DNA of 64,000 nt from NCBI GenBank assembly GCA_025504975.1, contig JANUWI010000010.1:1116001-1180000 (forward strand), in the 5' to 3' direction. How positions within the stretch are numbered: position 1 is the stretch's first letter; each line of letters starts with the position of its first letter. Position numbers and translations under genes: made by a program. Source of the DNA: Plenodomus lindquistii. Taxonomy: Eukaryota; Ascomycota; Dothideomycetes; Pleosporales; Leptosphaeriaceae. The notes beneath the pieces are model-generated. The model searched no databases and was not told the origin of the DNA. It saw nothing but the letters and a program-made list of their open reading frames with translations. Positions 45,201-56,400 of the stretch are shown in pieces.

Positions 45201-46257
45201 TTTGAAGATGTGGTGAGGCGAATACAACGCAAGGGTATGTATGTAGCGGTTTCGTCCTTAAAGAAGTTACTGTATGACTGTTTATACAATTAATGATGTG
45301 AATAAATCATGTGGTAGTACTGTTGCCGAAAACATGTGAAGTTGTCAAAGTTGTGATGCCGCGGCTCTTTTGAGGCGTTCTCGGATGTGGTTGGACGACA
45401 AGGCATGAGCTAGATCTGCAAATGGGGCAAACGTTGCGAGTATGATGTTCTAGTTGATTAGACTTTCACCCTCTGCTAGGATCCAAGTTGGCACCAAGTT
45501 GACTGACTGGAATTGTTGTTAATTCGTAGCGACTTAGAATCACGAGCAGGGCCATCGTCAGCTTGGCCCCCCGCGTTGTACGCGAAGATCCTGCTTCGCG
45601 CTGAGTGATCGACGCGGATTTCACATTGGGGCATACTGTACGCTTTGAAGTTTGTCCTCGGACGCATTGTGATGGCTACAGGGTTCCCCAGATGAGTTGT
45701 GGGGTGGCAGTGCAGTTCTGAGCTTCTCAGGATCGACATCCAAGCGCGAGAGAGCGATGACGTACAGGGTGTAGGCCCGTCGGATTGCACCTCTACTAGT
45801 TGGTCAGCCGCGATACCGAATATCGTACAGTTCTTTGCTCATCTCTAACGCAATTAAGGCAGGCCTATACCTGGTTAAGCAGTGAAACTGTATCCTAGGA
45901 TTAATCGCCAAATCAGCGCTGCGGCGGTGTATTGTTCGGGCGCTACAGGGGTGCAATTCGACGTGCCTACAGGGTGTAGCTCAGCCTTGTGTACACGTAC
46001 ACGCGTCACGACAGTGTCATACAGGCATAGAGTACAACATGGTTCGACAACTCCCTAGGCCACTGAAACGCACTCATGCTTATCATGTCTAGATGTTGTA
46101 TCAACTAGACCCCTGAGTGCTCCCATCCTCAGTGGATGGACGTTCTCCTCCAGCGCAAAGGAGTATCCTTGCAAGACCATGCGCCGATAATCAGCAGCGA
46201 CGCGAAAACCAATGAACACTAAGAAATCCATAGCTAACAAACTACATCGTATACGCA
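45201..46257. other. Intergenic region, no gene seen
   Basis: The P450 promoter region and the 3' flank of the bicupin gene. Short frames only. Confidence 0.5.
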
Positions 46258-47355
46258 TTATACACTGATTTTCACATTCAGCTTCTCGGCCGCCTTCCGC
46301 AGCTTCTCGGCATCCACCTCCCCAACCTCATCCGGCACAATCGTCCCCTTGAACAACGCGCCCGCCTCCGCAATCAACGCCTCCAACCCATCTCCACTCG
46401 AATACGACCAGAAGCGCACGTAACGGTCAACAAACTCGATGGATATCGGTGTTCCGGCGGGTATGAACGCGGACTCTCCATGCGTGACCAGCACACCTGC
46501 TTCGCCGTTTACGCTAAGCGAGATCGCTCCGTCGAGCACATGGTACACCTGATGCGTCTTCTGGAATGTAAATGGCTTGCTGAGGATAGTGTGCGTATGG
46601 CGATTGCTCGACTCGATACTCGCAACTGCAAAGTTGCCCGTCGGTCCAACGCTCTGCTTCGTTGTGATAAAGGGTCGGCTGAGGACACCCTCGAGCAGGT
46701 GGCAAGGCCCGGTATTCGCTTTCAGGTAGTACGCCTGCTGCGTCTCTGGTAGCACCGTGTCTTCCGCTGTGAACTCGGAGACCTCGGCGCCGACATAACC
46801 TGGCTGGAAATGGACGTCGTATTTCTCCTTGATCTCGCGGAACTTGGGACGGAAAGTATCGATGGGGTTCCGCGCGTCATTTTCGTCGACGACAACGCCG
46901 TCGTAGGCTTCGCTGACGAAGCGGAAGAAGTCGACCCATTGTCCTGGGGTGACGAGGCCAACTGTTTCGTTGATACCGGAGTCGATGAGTTGCGGCTGGT
47001 GCACGACAAGCGGTGGCGCGTACGCGAAGTCGCCTGGGCCGAGGATCTTGCACCTATCACCCATCCAGACTTTGAGGTGGCCCTTTGTGCACATGAATAT
47101 GTCATGGGCCTGCTCGTGGTAGTGGAAGCCGGGTGCGTCGGCCACGGCGCCGTCGAGAGCGAAGACGGACATGAGGCCTTCAGTCTCTTTGGCGGACGCG
47201 AAGATTCGGATGACGGATTTCGTGCCCGGTATTGTCATTGATTCGCCTTCGTAGGCGGAGATGATGTAGGGTGTGGGCCTGCCGAGTGGTTCGCGCACCT
47301 TTGGGATGGCGGACATGGACGTGGCCTTGAGGCCATTCTCGAGGTTAGTGGTCAT
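46258..47355 (-). CDS. Quercetin 2,3-dioxygenase-like bicupin
   Basis: A single-exon 365-residue bicupin starting at ATG 47355. The N-terminal cupin has GFHYHEQAHDIFMCTKGHLK and PGDFAYAPPLVVHQ. In fungal quercetinase the copper ligands are HxHx4E and a later His; here they align with H78, H80, D85 and H119, so the usual glutamate is aspartate. The second cupin (FTFQKTHQVYHVLDGAISLS and HGESAFIPAGTPISIEF) lacks the paired His, as in single-metal fungal forms. Quercetinases open the flavonol ring to a depside plus CO. Substrate and activity here are inferred from homology. I see no signal peptide, unlike secreted Aspergillus quercetinase. An alpha/beta hydrolase gene is divergent 781 bp away. 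Confidence 0.88.
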   Translation of the reverse strand: MTTNLENGLKATSMSAIPKVREPLGRPTPYIISAYEGESMTIPGTKSVIRIFASAKETEGLMSVFALDGAVADAPGFHYHEQAHDIFMCTKGHLKVWMGDRCKILGPGDFAYAPPLVVHQPQLIDSGINETVGLVTPGQWVDFFRFVSEAYDGVVVDENDARNPIDTFRPKFREIKEKYDVHFQPGYVGAEVSEFTAEDTVLPETQQAYYLKANTGPCHLLEGVLSRPFITTKQSVGPTGNFAVASIESSNRHTHTILSKPFTFQKTHQVYHVLDGAISLSVNGEAGVLVTHGESAFIPAGTPISIEFVDRYVRFWSYSSGDGLEALIAEAGALFKGTIVPDEVGEVDAEKLRKAAEKLNVKISV

Positions 47356-48136
47356 GGTAGGTACTTAATCTATGAGTCTGGATGAGATGTTGGAGTTGTG
47401 AGTAGGTTGGTACGTAGGCGAATGTGTCTAGTGATTGTGAAGTGTAGAGTTGGAAGGTAGGTGAAGTGCTACGAGCACCTAGATATTCTGGAGTGTTATC
47501 TACCGCGCGCTCGCTCTTCGAATCTGCCGAAAGATTGTCACAAGGAAGGGAAAAGGTGATCAAGACTAGGTTGTTTGTGATTTTGTTACCAGTCACTCCG
47601 TTTCACGTCCACCCGGCTGGCCCGACGGTACTTGTGAAGCGGGCAATTACTGGACGCACCGCGCAGGTCTCGGACCCAGCTGCCATCACATTGGTCCATC
47701 CTGCCTAACAATGCCTATACGAATGGTACGGTGCTGCTGTGAACGTGATCGTGTCCGCGCTATACCCCACATTTGGGCAGCTTCCGAGTGTGGGGGAGCA
47801 AGCCGAGGCATTCCTAAGTTCACTGTCGGAAGTTGTTTAAGAACCGCATCGCCGACTCGCAACAAGTTTGGACCTTTTCACCGTTGTAATCAGAGGGATG
47901 AGTGCGGAGGAAACGGATTGTGAGACTCAAAGCATCAGTTCCGCTCCATGGGCGTTTGATGACTGATCTTAGTCACGACCCTGGATGACCTCGGCTTCGT
48001 CCATCGGCCGGAATACGGTCATATCTACTGGCTTTCGAGTACACAAGTGCTCCTTCCTCTGACATTCCCAAACCATATTCAGCACTTGTAAACACTGTGT
48101 CTTGTCCATATCATACATATCTCATTCAGTCCCAAG
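47356..48136. promoter_or_regulatory. Divergent promoter between bicupin and hydrolase
   Basis: A 781-bp intergenic region from which both genes are transcribed outward. I cannot name a factor site with confidence. Co-regulation is an inference from the arrangement. Confidence 0.5.
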
Positions 48137-49205
48137 ATGCATCCCCTCAAGCCATCTTTACGCATCCCCTACAAACACGTCGACTCCACCCCCATACCAA
48201 CTGACGTCTACCTCCCCACGCCCTCCTCCTCCCAGCCCTCAGCATGTCCCGTGCTCCTGATGATCCACGGCGGCGGCTTCATGGTCGGCCACGCAGGCGT
48301 GAACAACAAGGACCAGATACAAGACTGCCTAGATCGTGGATGGATCGTGCTAGCACTAGAGCATAGACTGTGTCCCGGTGTCAATGTACTGGAAGGACCA
48401 ATGACAGACGTCCGCGACGCTCTGGCATGGGTGTACAACGGGGGATTGAGCAAAGCGTTAGAATCTGAGAACTGGAAGTACAGTGTTGATCAGGAACGGG
48501 TTGTGGTGATGGGAACAAGTAGTGGAGGGCACCTAGCCTTAAGCACAGTGAGTCCAACAACAGCAGCAACAACACATCTTGACTACCATCGACCCTCCCT
48601 TATCATCCCCCAACCTAACTAAGCACTCCCAGGCCTTCCACACCCCCCGCGCCCCCCTAGCAATCCTCGACTTCTACGGCGCAAAACACTACACCCACCC
48701 CTTCTGGACCTCGCCCCTCCCCTCCATGCCCCCTCACTTCTCCAATCCCATCCCACCCTCCGACATTGCGCTTCTTAAATCCGAAAAAACAACTCTCATA
48801 GGCGGCGTCTCGCTCGAAGGCCAAGCACCCCCCTCCACGCCCGACCCAAACGCGCAGACCCGTCAGGCATTCACAATGCACGCCATCGCCACCGGCACCA
48901 TGATATCCACAGTCTGGCCCGCGTACCCCTCACGCCTGGAAGAAATCGATCCGATGATGAATGTTAGCTCAACGTGGCCGCCTGTCGGGATTGTGCATGG
49001 TGTGGAGGATGTTATGGTGCCTATGGCGATAAGCAAGGCGTTTGCGGAGAAGTTGAAGGAAAAGGGGGGAGAGGTGGAGTTTTTTGAGGTAGAGGGGGAA
49101 GGGCACACGTTTTGTGGGAAGATGGTGAAGGGGAGTAAGACGTGGGAGAGTCAGAGGAGGGGGTTTGACTGGTTGGAGGGCGTGGTGAAGAGGAGTTATA
49201 ACTAA
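48137..49205 (+). CDS. Alpha/beta hydrolase (HSL/carboxylesterase type)
   Basis: Two exons, 48137-48547 and 48633-49205, with an 85-nt phase-0 intron (GTGAGT..CCCAG, CCTAAC branch site); 327 residues. HGGGF at residues 44-48 is the oxyanion motif, and GTSSG at 126-130 gives nucleophile S128. The aspartate in GIVHGVEDVMVP and the histidine in EGEGHTF complete the triad. The intron falls directly after the nucleophile elbow helix (HLALST). It has no signal peptide, so it is likely cytosolic. It probably cleaves a carboxylic ester. It lies divergent to the quercetinase-like gene, so hydrolysis of a flavonol depside is a possible role but unproven. Confidence 0.9.
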
Positions 49206-50068
49206 ACTTGGGGGGAAGGGGGAATGAAGGAGGACGGTAAGTAACTCTGAATGACTACGGATTTAAGATTTAGGATTGTGGGTTGATGACTTGGCAGTCA
49301 GCGCCGTCGTCGTGTTGGTAACTCGCAGTGTGAATGTGCATGCCAGGTCGCAGCAATCAAGTCACTACTCTTAGCCTTATCTTGCCTGGTAACTAATACG
49401 CTGAACATTATAGCAGCATGTCAACTCACCCAACCAGCCTTACACCCGCCCCATCCACGCTAAGAATCACAGTGCAAAGACCTTAATCACACACTACCAA
49501 TACTCAGCTAACAGCCTTACACCCTCGACCCCCTCATTCGTGCTAAGAATTGCAATGCTACCTGACACTAGGTACCTAGGTACACAAACGAAAACATAAC
49601 GGCGTAGCTAAATGCCAACTCAACCCCCCGCCCCCCCCTCGCCTCATTAGTTGCCCTTATCTGCCCTAGGTTGTACCGGTGAAACCTGACTCTTCGCGCG
49701 AATCGGCCTCAGCGCTTGTACTCTACACTGCCTCATCCGCGCTAAGAGATTGCAGTGCAGATTGGAACACTGTGGCGTCGTTTATAGGCTGTGCAAGGTT
49801 ACCTACTGTGGCGCATGTGAGATACGTGCTTGCATAATGGATCAGAAGGTTTGTATGTTGCAAAAGCTTGCATTCCACTCACTGGGTTTGATGCCGTGCT
49901 TGTTTTAGTGTTGTAAATAAGAATAAGAAGAATCGCAAGGGGAGATGAGATAACAAGCAAGGCATAGGCATAGGGCATAAGCATAGGTATATCATTGATT
50001 GATTTGTATTCCAACTTCCTTCCTTCTACCCCTCACCCCCCTCCCCTCTCCCCTCCCTCACCACACCC
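49206..50068. other. Intergenic region with dispersed repeat copies
   Basis: No gene. It holds three diverged copies of a roughly 45-bp element (listed separately) and C-rich tracts, including a long pyrimidine-rich run that continues into the 3' end of the HbrB gene. Confidence 0.6.
49436..49760. repeat. Three diverged copies of a ~45-bp element
   Basis: Copies lie at about 49436-49480, 49512-49557 and 49716-49760. They share a pattern of CCTTACACCC or CTCTACACTG, then CC(C/T)CAT(C/T)C, then GCTAAGA followed by TTGCA(G/A)TGC or a close variant. They are in the same orientation, with unequal spacing, so this is not a simple tandem array. The function is unknown. Confidence 0.7.
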
Positions 50069-52903
50069 TTACCCAACAACCCCCACCCCAACCCCCAAAA
50101 ACCCCCCTCCCGCAGCACCACCCGCAGCACCACCCCCCCTGCTCCTCGCCCCCACAAACCCCTGTCTCTGTCTCCCCGTCCTCCCGCGTCCAAGCCAATT
50201 ATACTTCAACTCCTTATTCACCCTTCCAATCTTCTCTTGAGCCTCGTCGCCAGACTGCAGACTAACGAGCACAGAAACACATTGTAACATGCGACCTACT
50301 GTTTCTGTGACTTTGGCGCTGTCCATGGGGGGTTGGTGGCGGAGGGTAGGGGGGAGGTGTGTTGGATTCGAATTGGTGTTGAGATTGGTGTTGTAAGGAT
50401 GCACCGACGGGTTCGACGAAAAGCTGCCGGCGGAGGTATTACTCGTAGCTCTCGAGCGAGTAGATGCAAACGTCGAACTCGTCATACTCGTTGTACTTTC
50501 CAGATAGCCCGCTGAGGACTGGGAAGCCGAGTTTAGCGAACCAAGTGTCGCTTCGTTGGTCATGCTTGATGCTGTTCCTGGTCTATTGGTAGCGGTGGTT
50601 GTGGATTCGTTATGCGGGATCGGCGAAGGGGATTCCAGGCCTGCGTTAAGATTTTCCAGACTGAGGCGCGAGAAGATGGCCATGAGGGCTTCGTAGCGCG
50701 GGAGAATGACAATGTCGCGGAACATGAGGAGGGTTATTCGTCGGACTTCGAGTTCGCCGAGGATGGGTATGTTTTTGTGCGAGGGGCTCTTGGTGTTCAT
50801 TTCGTCGGGGAGCATGACGCCCCAGAATTCGGCGGCTTGGGCGCTCGTCATTATGCCCGAGCCGCGGAATTCGAGGTCGAGGGGGAGAAAGACGGCTTGG
50901 AGGAAGGGGAGGATGGTGGTGAAGACTACCAACCACATCTCCACGAGATGTGGAATTAGTTTGTCGTCGGGAACGTGTCGTAGTGTTTGGTCGAGCGAGC
51001 CAAAGCCCGTTTGGAGGAGTTCGTTGAGGTCTTCGATGAGGAGGATGGGCGAGCGCTTGTGCACGCAGCGTTTTATGTGGACGGTGACTAGGGCGTTGAA
51101 GTCCTCGACGGGTGGTCTTGGATCCTCACCCTCGAAGATGAGTAATACCCTTGCCTTTAACAATGGCCATGCATCGTCTGGTGATAATCCATGTATGCCA
51201 AATGAGCTCCCCAGATTCATCATCTCGGCCGTGTGTGAAGTCTGTGGTGTAGCGTTCAAATTCGGTGTCGCGCCTATAATGCTCGCAGTGCCCGGCCATT
51301 CCGACCGTTCTACACTAAAGGATTGATTTCGTTCTCGATATGGAGGCTCGAGTTGTGCATCGAGATAGGCCGCGGCTTTCTCTTCCTTCTTTGCTCTTCG
51401 CAAATGTCGTCCACCATGTCTGAGATCCAGTCCCGTCACCGAACTCGCAAACGTACTCGTGTGTCCTGGCGAACTCGGAGCTGCAAAAGAGTACAGCGGT
51501 TCTGGCGCACTGGGATTCGTAGGTTTCGAGTTGCTGTTGGCCGATGACAGCGGTAGCGCATATTCAACCCCCTCCTTCAACTTGTGTTTCTGTCGCGACA
51601 GGAAATGGTGTTTGTGCTTCTCCTCTTTCCGTTCTGGCGGTAGAAACGAATCATTCCGTGGCGGTACCAGCGTCGACGTCGAAGCATTCGCCGACGAGTA
51701 AACCGACGCATTACTACTGCTGACTCCCGAATCCACCAGACTCGTCGTCGACTGCGCCATCATCATGCGGTTCAGCGCCTGAGAGCTATGAATGCCTATT
51801 CCAATCTTGCCCGGACTAGGCAGCGCCTGGTGTTTCCCATCCAGACGGCTGTTGTCAATCTTGATGTTCTTGGGCTTGGACGAGAAGAGCTTCATCTTGC
51901 TCTTCCCCTCCTTTGGCTTCTGCAGCTGCGGCAGCTCAGGCGTCGACGCCGGTTTAGGCGAGGCATGCGCCTGCGGTTGAGCCTGGGACCCCTCCATGCC
52001 AGGCGACTGCAGCGGACTCCTAGGAAAGGCCGCATTCGCTGCACTCGTCGCCGCCATGCGCCCGCCCGCCACGCCGTTGGAATACGTCATGCCGTTTGTC
52101 TTGAACGTCATGTTCTGCGAGGGCAGGGGCGGGGGACTCATGGGCACCGTCCTTGCCGTGGGGGCGGCGTCGGTGCGGGCGGGAATTGTCTCGGAGCGCT
52201 TGCGGTTGTGGTTTGGGTTCTGGGCATAGGCGGCCTGGGCGGCGGCCTGCGAGGCATTCAGCAGGCCCTGCGACACATTGAGCAGGCCGTGGGCGGCATT
52301 CGAGGCCATGGCCTCCCTCCCTTCGCGCGTGGAGCTCAGGCTCGGCTCAAAGTAGCCCTGGCTGCGCTGGCGCGGGCGGTGGCCCCCGTGCACCGAGCTG
52401 ATGTGCCCTGAACTCTGCGTGGCATCGCGCACAATGCCGGGCCGCGAGTAGTTTTGCGCCGGGGGAGGCGCGCTGTCGGACGTGGGAGAGCGCACGCGGG
52501 GGGTCGGGCGGGAGGAGCTGGGTGCAGGGAGCGGCGAGCGGCGCTGGTGGAGGGTGATTTGCGACGTGTCCGAGTCGGAGGAGCTGAGCGAGGACGGGCG
52601 GCGGATCGAGGGTGTCTGGGGCGGCGGCGACGAGGACGGCATGGCGGGGGCAAGCTGGCGGGCGGTGGTACGAGAGGAGACAATGGCTGGCGGTAGACGG
52701 GTGGATGTAGGCGAGGGCAGCGCTGCTACGGGATTGTTGTTCGCATGGCCAGCATGGAGGGGAGAGGAGGGCCAAGTGGTGAGATTACAGGCCGAGTCAA
52801 ATGAGGCGTTGGTCCGTGGAAGGAAGAGAGCCAGCCAGCGTCGCGCCGTCTCATCTGCGGCGGGAGGGAACCGTTGCAGACGAACTGATCGCCGCGTATC
52901 CAT
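50069..52903 (-). CDS. hbrB: HbrB/Bit61/PRR5-like TORC2 subunit
   Basis: A single-exon protein of 944 residues from ATG 52903, which sits in an ideal context (GCCACCATGG); the frame reaches 52933 only through GTG, and an internal ATG at 52642 is an alternative. The HbrB domain spans about residues 575-745: WPLLKARVLLIFEGEDPRPP, FNALVTVHIKRCVHKRS, LQTGFGSLDQTLRHVPDDKL, VEMWLVVFTTILPFLQAVF and LEFRGSGIMTS. Flanks are long Ser/Pro/Ala-rich disordered regions with Lys-rich patches. HbrB/Bit61 and mammalian PRR5/Protor belong to TORC2, which controls membrane tension and polarity; Aspergillus HbrB affects branching. The Gly-rich C-terminus is encoded by a C/A-rich tract. Divergent Gon7 starts 165 bp away. 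Confidence 0.93.
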   Translation of the reverse strand: MDTRRSVRLQRFPPAADETARRWLALFLPRTNASFDSACNLTTWPSSPLHAGHANNNPVAALPSPTSTRLPPAIVSSRTTARQLAPAMPSSSPPPQTPSIRRPSSLSSSDSDTSQITLHQRRSPLPAPSSSRPTPRVRSPTSDSAPPPAQNYSRPGIVRDATQSSGHISSVHGGHRPRQRSQGYFEPSLSSTREGREAMASNAAHGLLNVSQGLLNASQAAAQAAYAQNPNHNRKRSETIPARTDAAPTARTVPMSPPPLPSQNMTFKTNGMTYSNGVAGGRMAATSAANAAFPRSPLQSPGMEGSQAQPQAHASPKPASTPELPQLQKPKEGKSKMKLFSSKPKNIKIDNSRLDGKHQALPSPGKIGIGIHSSQALNRMMMAQSTTSLVDSGVSSSNASVYSSANASTSTLVPPRNDSFLPPERKEEKHKHHFLSRQKHKLKEGVEYALPLSSANSNSKPTNPSAPEPLYSFAAPSSPGHTSTFASSVTGLDLRHGGRHLRRAKKEEKAAAYLDAQLEPPYRERNQSFSVERSEWPGTASIIGATPNLNATPQTSHTAEMMNLGSSFGIHGLSPDDAWPLLKARVLLIFEGEDPRPPVEDFNALVTVHIKRCVHKRSPILLIEDLNELLQTGFGSLDQTLRHVPDDKLIPHLVEMWLVVFTTILPFLQAVFLPLDLEFRGSGIMTSAQAAEFWGVMLPDEMNTKSPSHKNIPILGELEVRRITLLMFRDIVILPRYEALMAIFSRLSLENLNAGLESPSPIPHNESTTTATNRPGTASSMTNEATLGSLNSASQSSAGYLESTTSMTSSTFASTRSRATSNTSAGSFSSNPSVHPYNTNLNTNSNPTHLPPTLRHQPPMDSAKVTETVGRMLQCVSVLVSLQSGDEAQEKIGRVNKELKYNWLGRGRTGRQRQGFVGARSRGGGAAGGAAGGGFLGVGVGVVG

Positions 52904-53068
52904 GGTGGCGGTGCCTGGCGCTCGCGGCTCCACTTTGCAAGCGCACCCCCCTCCCCCCCCGCCATATCAAAGAGCCTCATCTTGTTTGTGCATATTGCGA
53001 CTCCACAAGTACACTTTCGCACCACCAGCCAGACCCTACATACACAAACCCCTCCATATCCTCCCAAA

Positions 53069-53335
53069 ATGGCCACTCTCAAAGCAACATACACCAGTCC
53101 CTCCACCCCCCACCCCCAAACCATCTCATCGACGCAAGACCTCCCCGCCATCACCTCCCCGCCCTCCACCACCGAACGCATCGCATACCTCGCCCACCTC
53201 CAAACAAGCCTCAAGCACCTCCAAGACCAAGTCAACACGTTCCTCACCCAGAAAATGGCCGACGATAAAGCCGCTGCCGACGACGATGCAAGGGATGAAG
53301 AAACATATGGCGAGGAAGTCGTCGATGAAGACTGA
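53069..53335 (+). CDS. GON7: EKC/KEOPS complex subunit Gon7
   Basis: A small single-exon protein of 88 residues. It begins MATLKATYTSPSTPHP, contains an amphipathic helix (TTERIAYLAHLQTSLKHLQD then QVNTFLTQKMADDKA), and ends in a strongly acidic tail (DEETYGEEVVDED). This length, helix and acid tail fit fungal Gon7, the subunit that binds Pcc1 in KEOPS, the complex that makes t6A in tRNA and affects telomeres. The frame is open upstream, but the ATG at 53069 (CAAAATGGCC context) is the natural start. It is divergent from hbrB and convergent with VPS39, whose stop is 151 bp away. Confidence 0.85.
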   Translation: MATLKATYTSPSTPHPQTISSTQDLPAITSPPSTTERIAYLAHLQTSLKHLQDQVNTFLTQKMADDKAAADDDARDEETYGEEVVDED

Positions 53336-53486
53336 ACTCATCACACTCTCGACTGAGTTTATGCAATTGCTATTTACATACACTCACTGGGTATCTCGAC
53401 ACACTACCAACACCAACAATCCGCCCTGAACTTTGGCTTCGACTTCACACAACCTCATCCATCCATCCATCCCTCCATCCATCCAT

Positions 53487-56400
53487 CTACCGCCACCCCA
53501 TCCCCCCACTCCCACCACCACCACTACTCCTCCTCCCCGCCAGTCCCAAACTCGCCTTCTGACACCCACTATGCACAACGCTATTATCAGGATACACCCT
53601 AATCGCCGCGCGTCCAAACCGCTTATGACAAACCGCACAATGTCTATCCTGGTCAATCACCACCCTGCGATTCAATCCGCCTGCGATTGTCCGTCCATCT
53701 CTGTCTACTTTGCCATCGCCTAGCAAGACTACGGCTTCTATACTCGCTTTTTCCACTGCCCGGAGTCGCGCGACGATTCGCTCTTCATTGAGAGAAGAGT
53801 TTGCCGCGCGGATGCGGCCGAAGAAGTAGGATTCTAGGTCGCGCACGGGAAGCGTTGGCGGAATGAGGTCGAGCGTTGTGGAGGCGGGGAGGCGGGCGCC
53901 GTGTTTAGATAGTAGGTCGAGGGCGGGTGGCCAGTTGGGCTTGTTGGGGGGTGGGGGGGTGAGGTACAGGGCGAGGAGAATATGGTAGATGGAGGGATCT
54001 GCATCTTCGGTTGTGCGGATAGGGGTTGCCGAAGCAGTGGACTGGTATGTGATTGTTGGGGCGTCTGGGGGTGGGGATGTGATGAAGATTTGGTTGCAAT
54101 ATCTGTTCGGTGCGTCAGTTCTGAAGACACATGATTATAACAGTTGGACTTACTCCTCAGCTTTCTGGTAGTCCTTCAACTGGAACACGTAGATCGCCAG
54201 TGCCTGCTTGTGCTGCCCCAGCTTACTCAACACAATCGCCCTCGCTTCATAGTAATCAGGATCTGTCCCATCGTTAGCATTCATCTCCCTCCAACTGTAA
54301 TCCAAACCACCATATACATACCATTACTCGGCAACTGCTGAAACACCCGACTCTTATTGTAATTTGCGCTCGTCTTCAAAAACATCTGCAGTCGCTCTCT
54401 CCACTCTTCCCGTTCGCCCTCCTTGAACTCGCCGTCCCCCTTCTTCAACCGCTCAAGGAACAAATCCACAAGCCGTTGATGGAATTCCGGATTCAAATCG
54501 TTCAGCTCCTCAATGACATGCTCCAGGTACCTGACCGCAAGCTTGAGATCGATGCCCTGTAAGAAGTCAAGCACCTTGTCTCTCGGAAGCGTCTCGGCGT
54601 TCTCTGAATCCGCGACAAACACCTCCATGCCCAAATGCTCATCTACACGTAGCGGCCACTCTGCAAACTCGAGAATCAGATCAATCATCTCTGGTGGCAG
54701 TTGTTGCAGGTACCCCACCGTACGCTGTGGGCCCTGAAGTGCAGGCGCAACCTCCTCATCCGCCTCATTCTTGCCAAACTTCTCCAGCAATTCGAGGGCC
54801 TGGCGGTGCAGACCTTTGCCGTGCAAAAAGTCAATGAGATCTGCATATCGTCCCGTCTCATACAGCTTTTCCTGCACAACGTCTGGTTCGCAGAAATTGG
54901 GAAGACGAAACAAAGAGCCTGCGAGACTGGGACTCGCAATCATGTATGCGCGGAAGAGTGCCGTGTCCACGAGCTGGGCTACGGAGAGTAGTTGTTGCTT
55001 CCAGTCCATGTCTCCTCCTTCGGTGGGGTGTGCGGACTCGTGGATGAGTTGGTGGAAAGGAGGCTTCTCAACTTCGACCTGCGAGCTACTTGGTGTAGGT
55101 AGTGGTTCTTTGAGGTTGCCGTCTGTGTCGATGTAGCGTTTGATCTGCACACGACATTGTGCGAGGAACTGTTGCAGGCCACGGACAGAGTTGATAAAGT
55201 CCTTCTCCTGGATGGCCTTCTCTGGCGCAGGGGGATCGGTGTTGCGCTTTTTGACGCTCGCTGTCTCGGACGGGTCGTCTTTGATCGAGGAGGCGCGAAT
55301 TGAAGCGGTGTCTGAGTCGACCTTCTTGTGTCCTACAAGACGGCCCATCATGGAGCGACCGATAGTCGACACAGCGCCCGGGCCAGTCTCCTTGCCATCG
55401 CTGTCCTTTCTTTCAATGGTCGTCTCTTCCTCGTCAGCTACGCTACCATCGCCCTTGACGCTTTCCTCTGGCGCCAGGTTGCCAGCGATAGATCTTGGGT
55501 ACAGCGCAATGACTCGTTCTGGAGGCGCTCTAGCATCCGTGAACAGCTCCATAGCCTCCTGATACTTCTTCTGTTCAAATAGGGCATGTGCCTTGAGCAT
55601 TCGAATCTCGCGCACTCGATCCTCCTTGTCTAACAGTAGTGTATCCTCCAACATATTGAGTAGGGACAGTGCCTCGTCGAAGCGGCCATGCGCGACCAAC
55701 TCGTCAATCTGCGTCTCATAGCTCTGTGCTCCCATGCGCCATATGCAACGATCGCTCGCGACCAAGAATCCCTTGCCAGCATGTGCCAAGCTGATGTTCG
55801 GTTGCGGTACGTGGAGGAAGTTGACGTTGGGCAACGAGATGGACTGTAGCAGACTGAGTGTGTCCGGGTTCCTGATCTCGAGGCTACCCCTTGAAGGCGG
55901 GTTGAGCGCGAGCATATACGGGTAAGAGTAGGCGATCGTCTCGGGGGCAGCGTGCCATGGCACCTGTCGTCGTTCGAGCGCATTCCCGTCGGTGTCAATG
56001 AACAGACTATTCACATCCTTGGCCAACAGCATCTCTCCCTCTCCCAGTCTTGTCGCCAGAGGTTTCGGCACCCAGCTACCCATGCCCATGTACCCCATCC
56101 CAGATGACGAAACCGCGCCGAAGCGTACACCACCCTGTACACCTGCCTCTCCCAGCGCGCCTGGCTTGACAATGTCCTGCACCTCCTGCGTCTCGATATT
56201 CACCATAACGAATCCTGGGTCCATGCCCGCGACGATCTTGGTGCCAGTCGCCCACGTCAGACTCTTGACCGAAGCAATGAGCGAGATCTCCAGTGCATCG
56301 CCCGTAACCTCCATATCCTGCCATGTCCACAGTATAATCTTCCGCTTGACCGCCACAGCCAGCCTGCTCACAATGGACGGTATGCCCGTCGACGGATCTT

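Noticed and set aside
51788..52411. Long plus-strand frame opposite hbrB
   Set aside because: Antisense shadow of a Ser/Pro/Ala-rich coding region; arginine- and leucine-rich with no domain.
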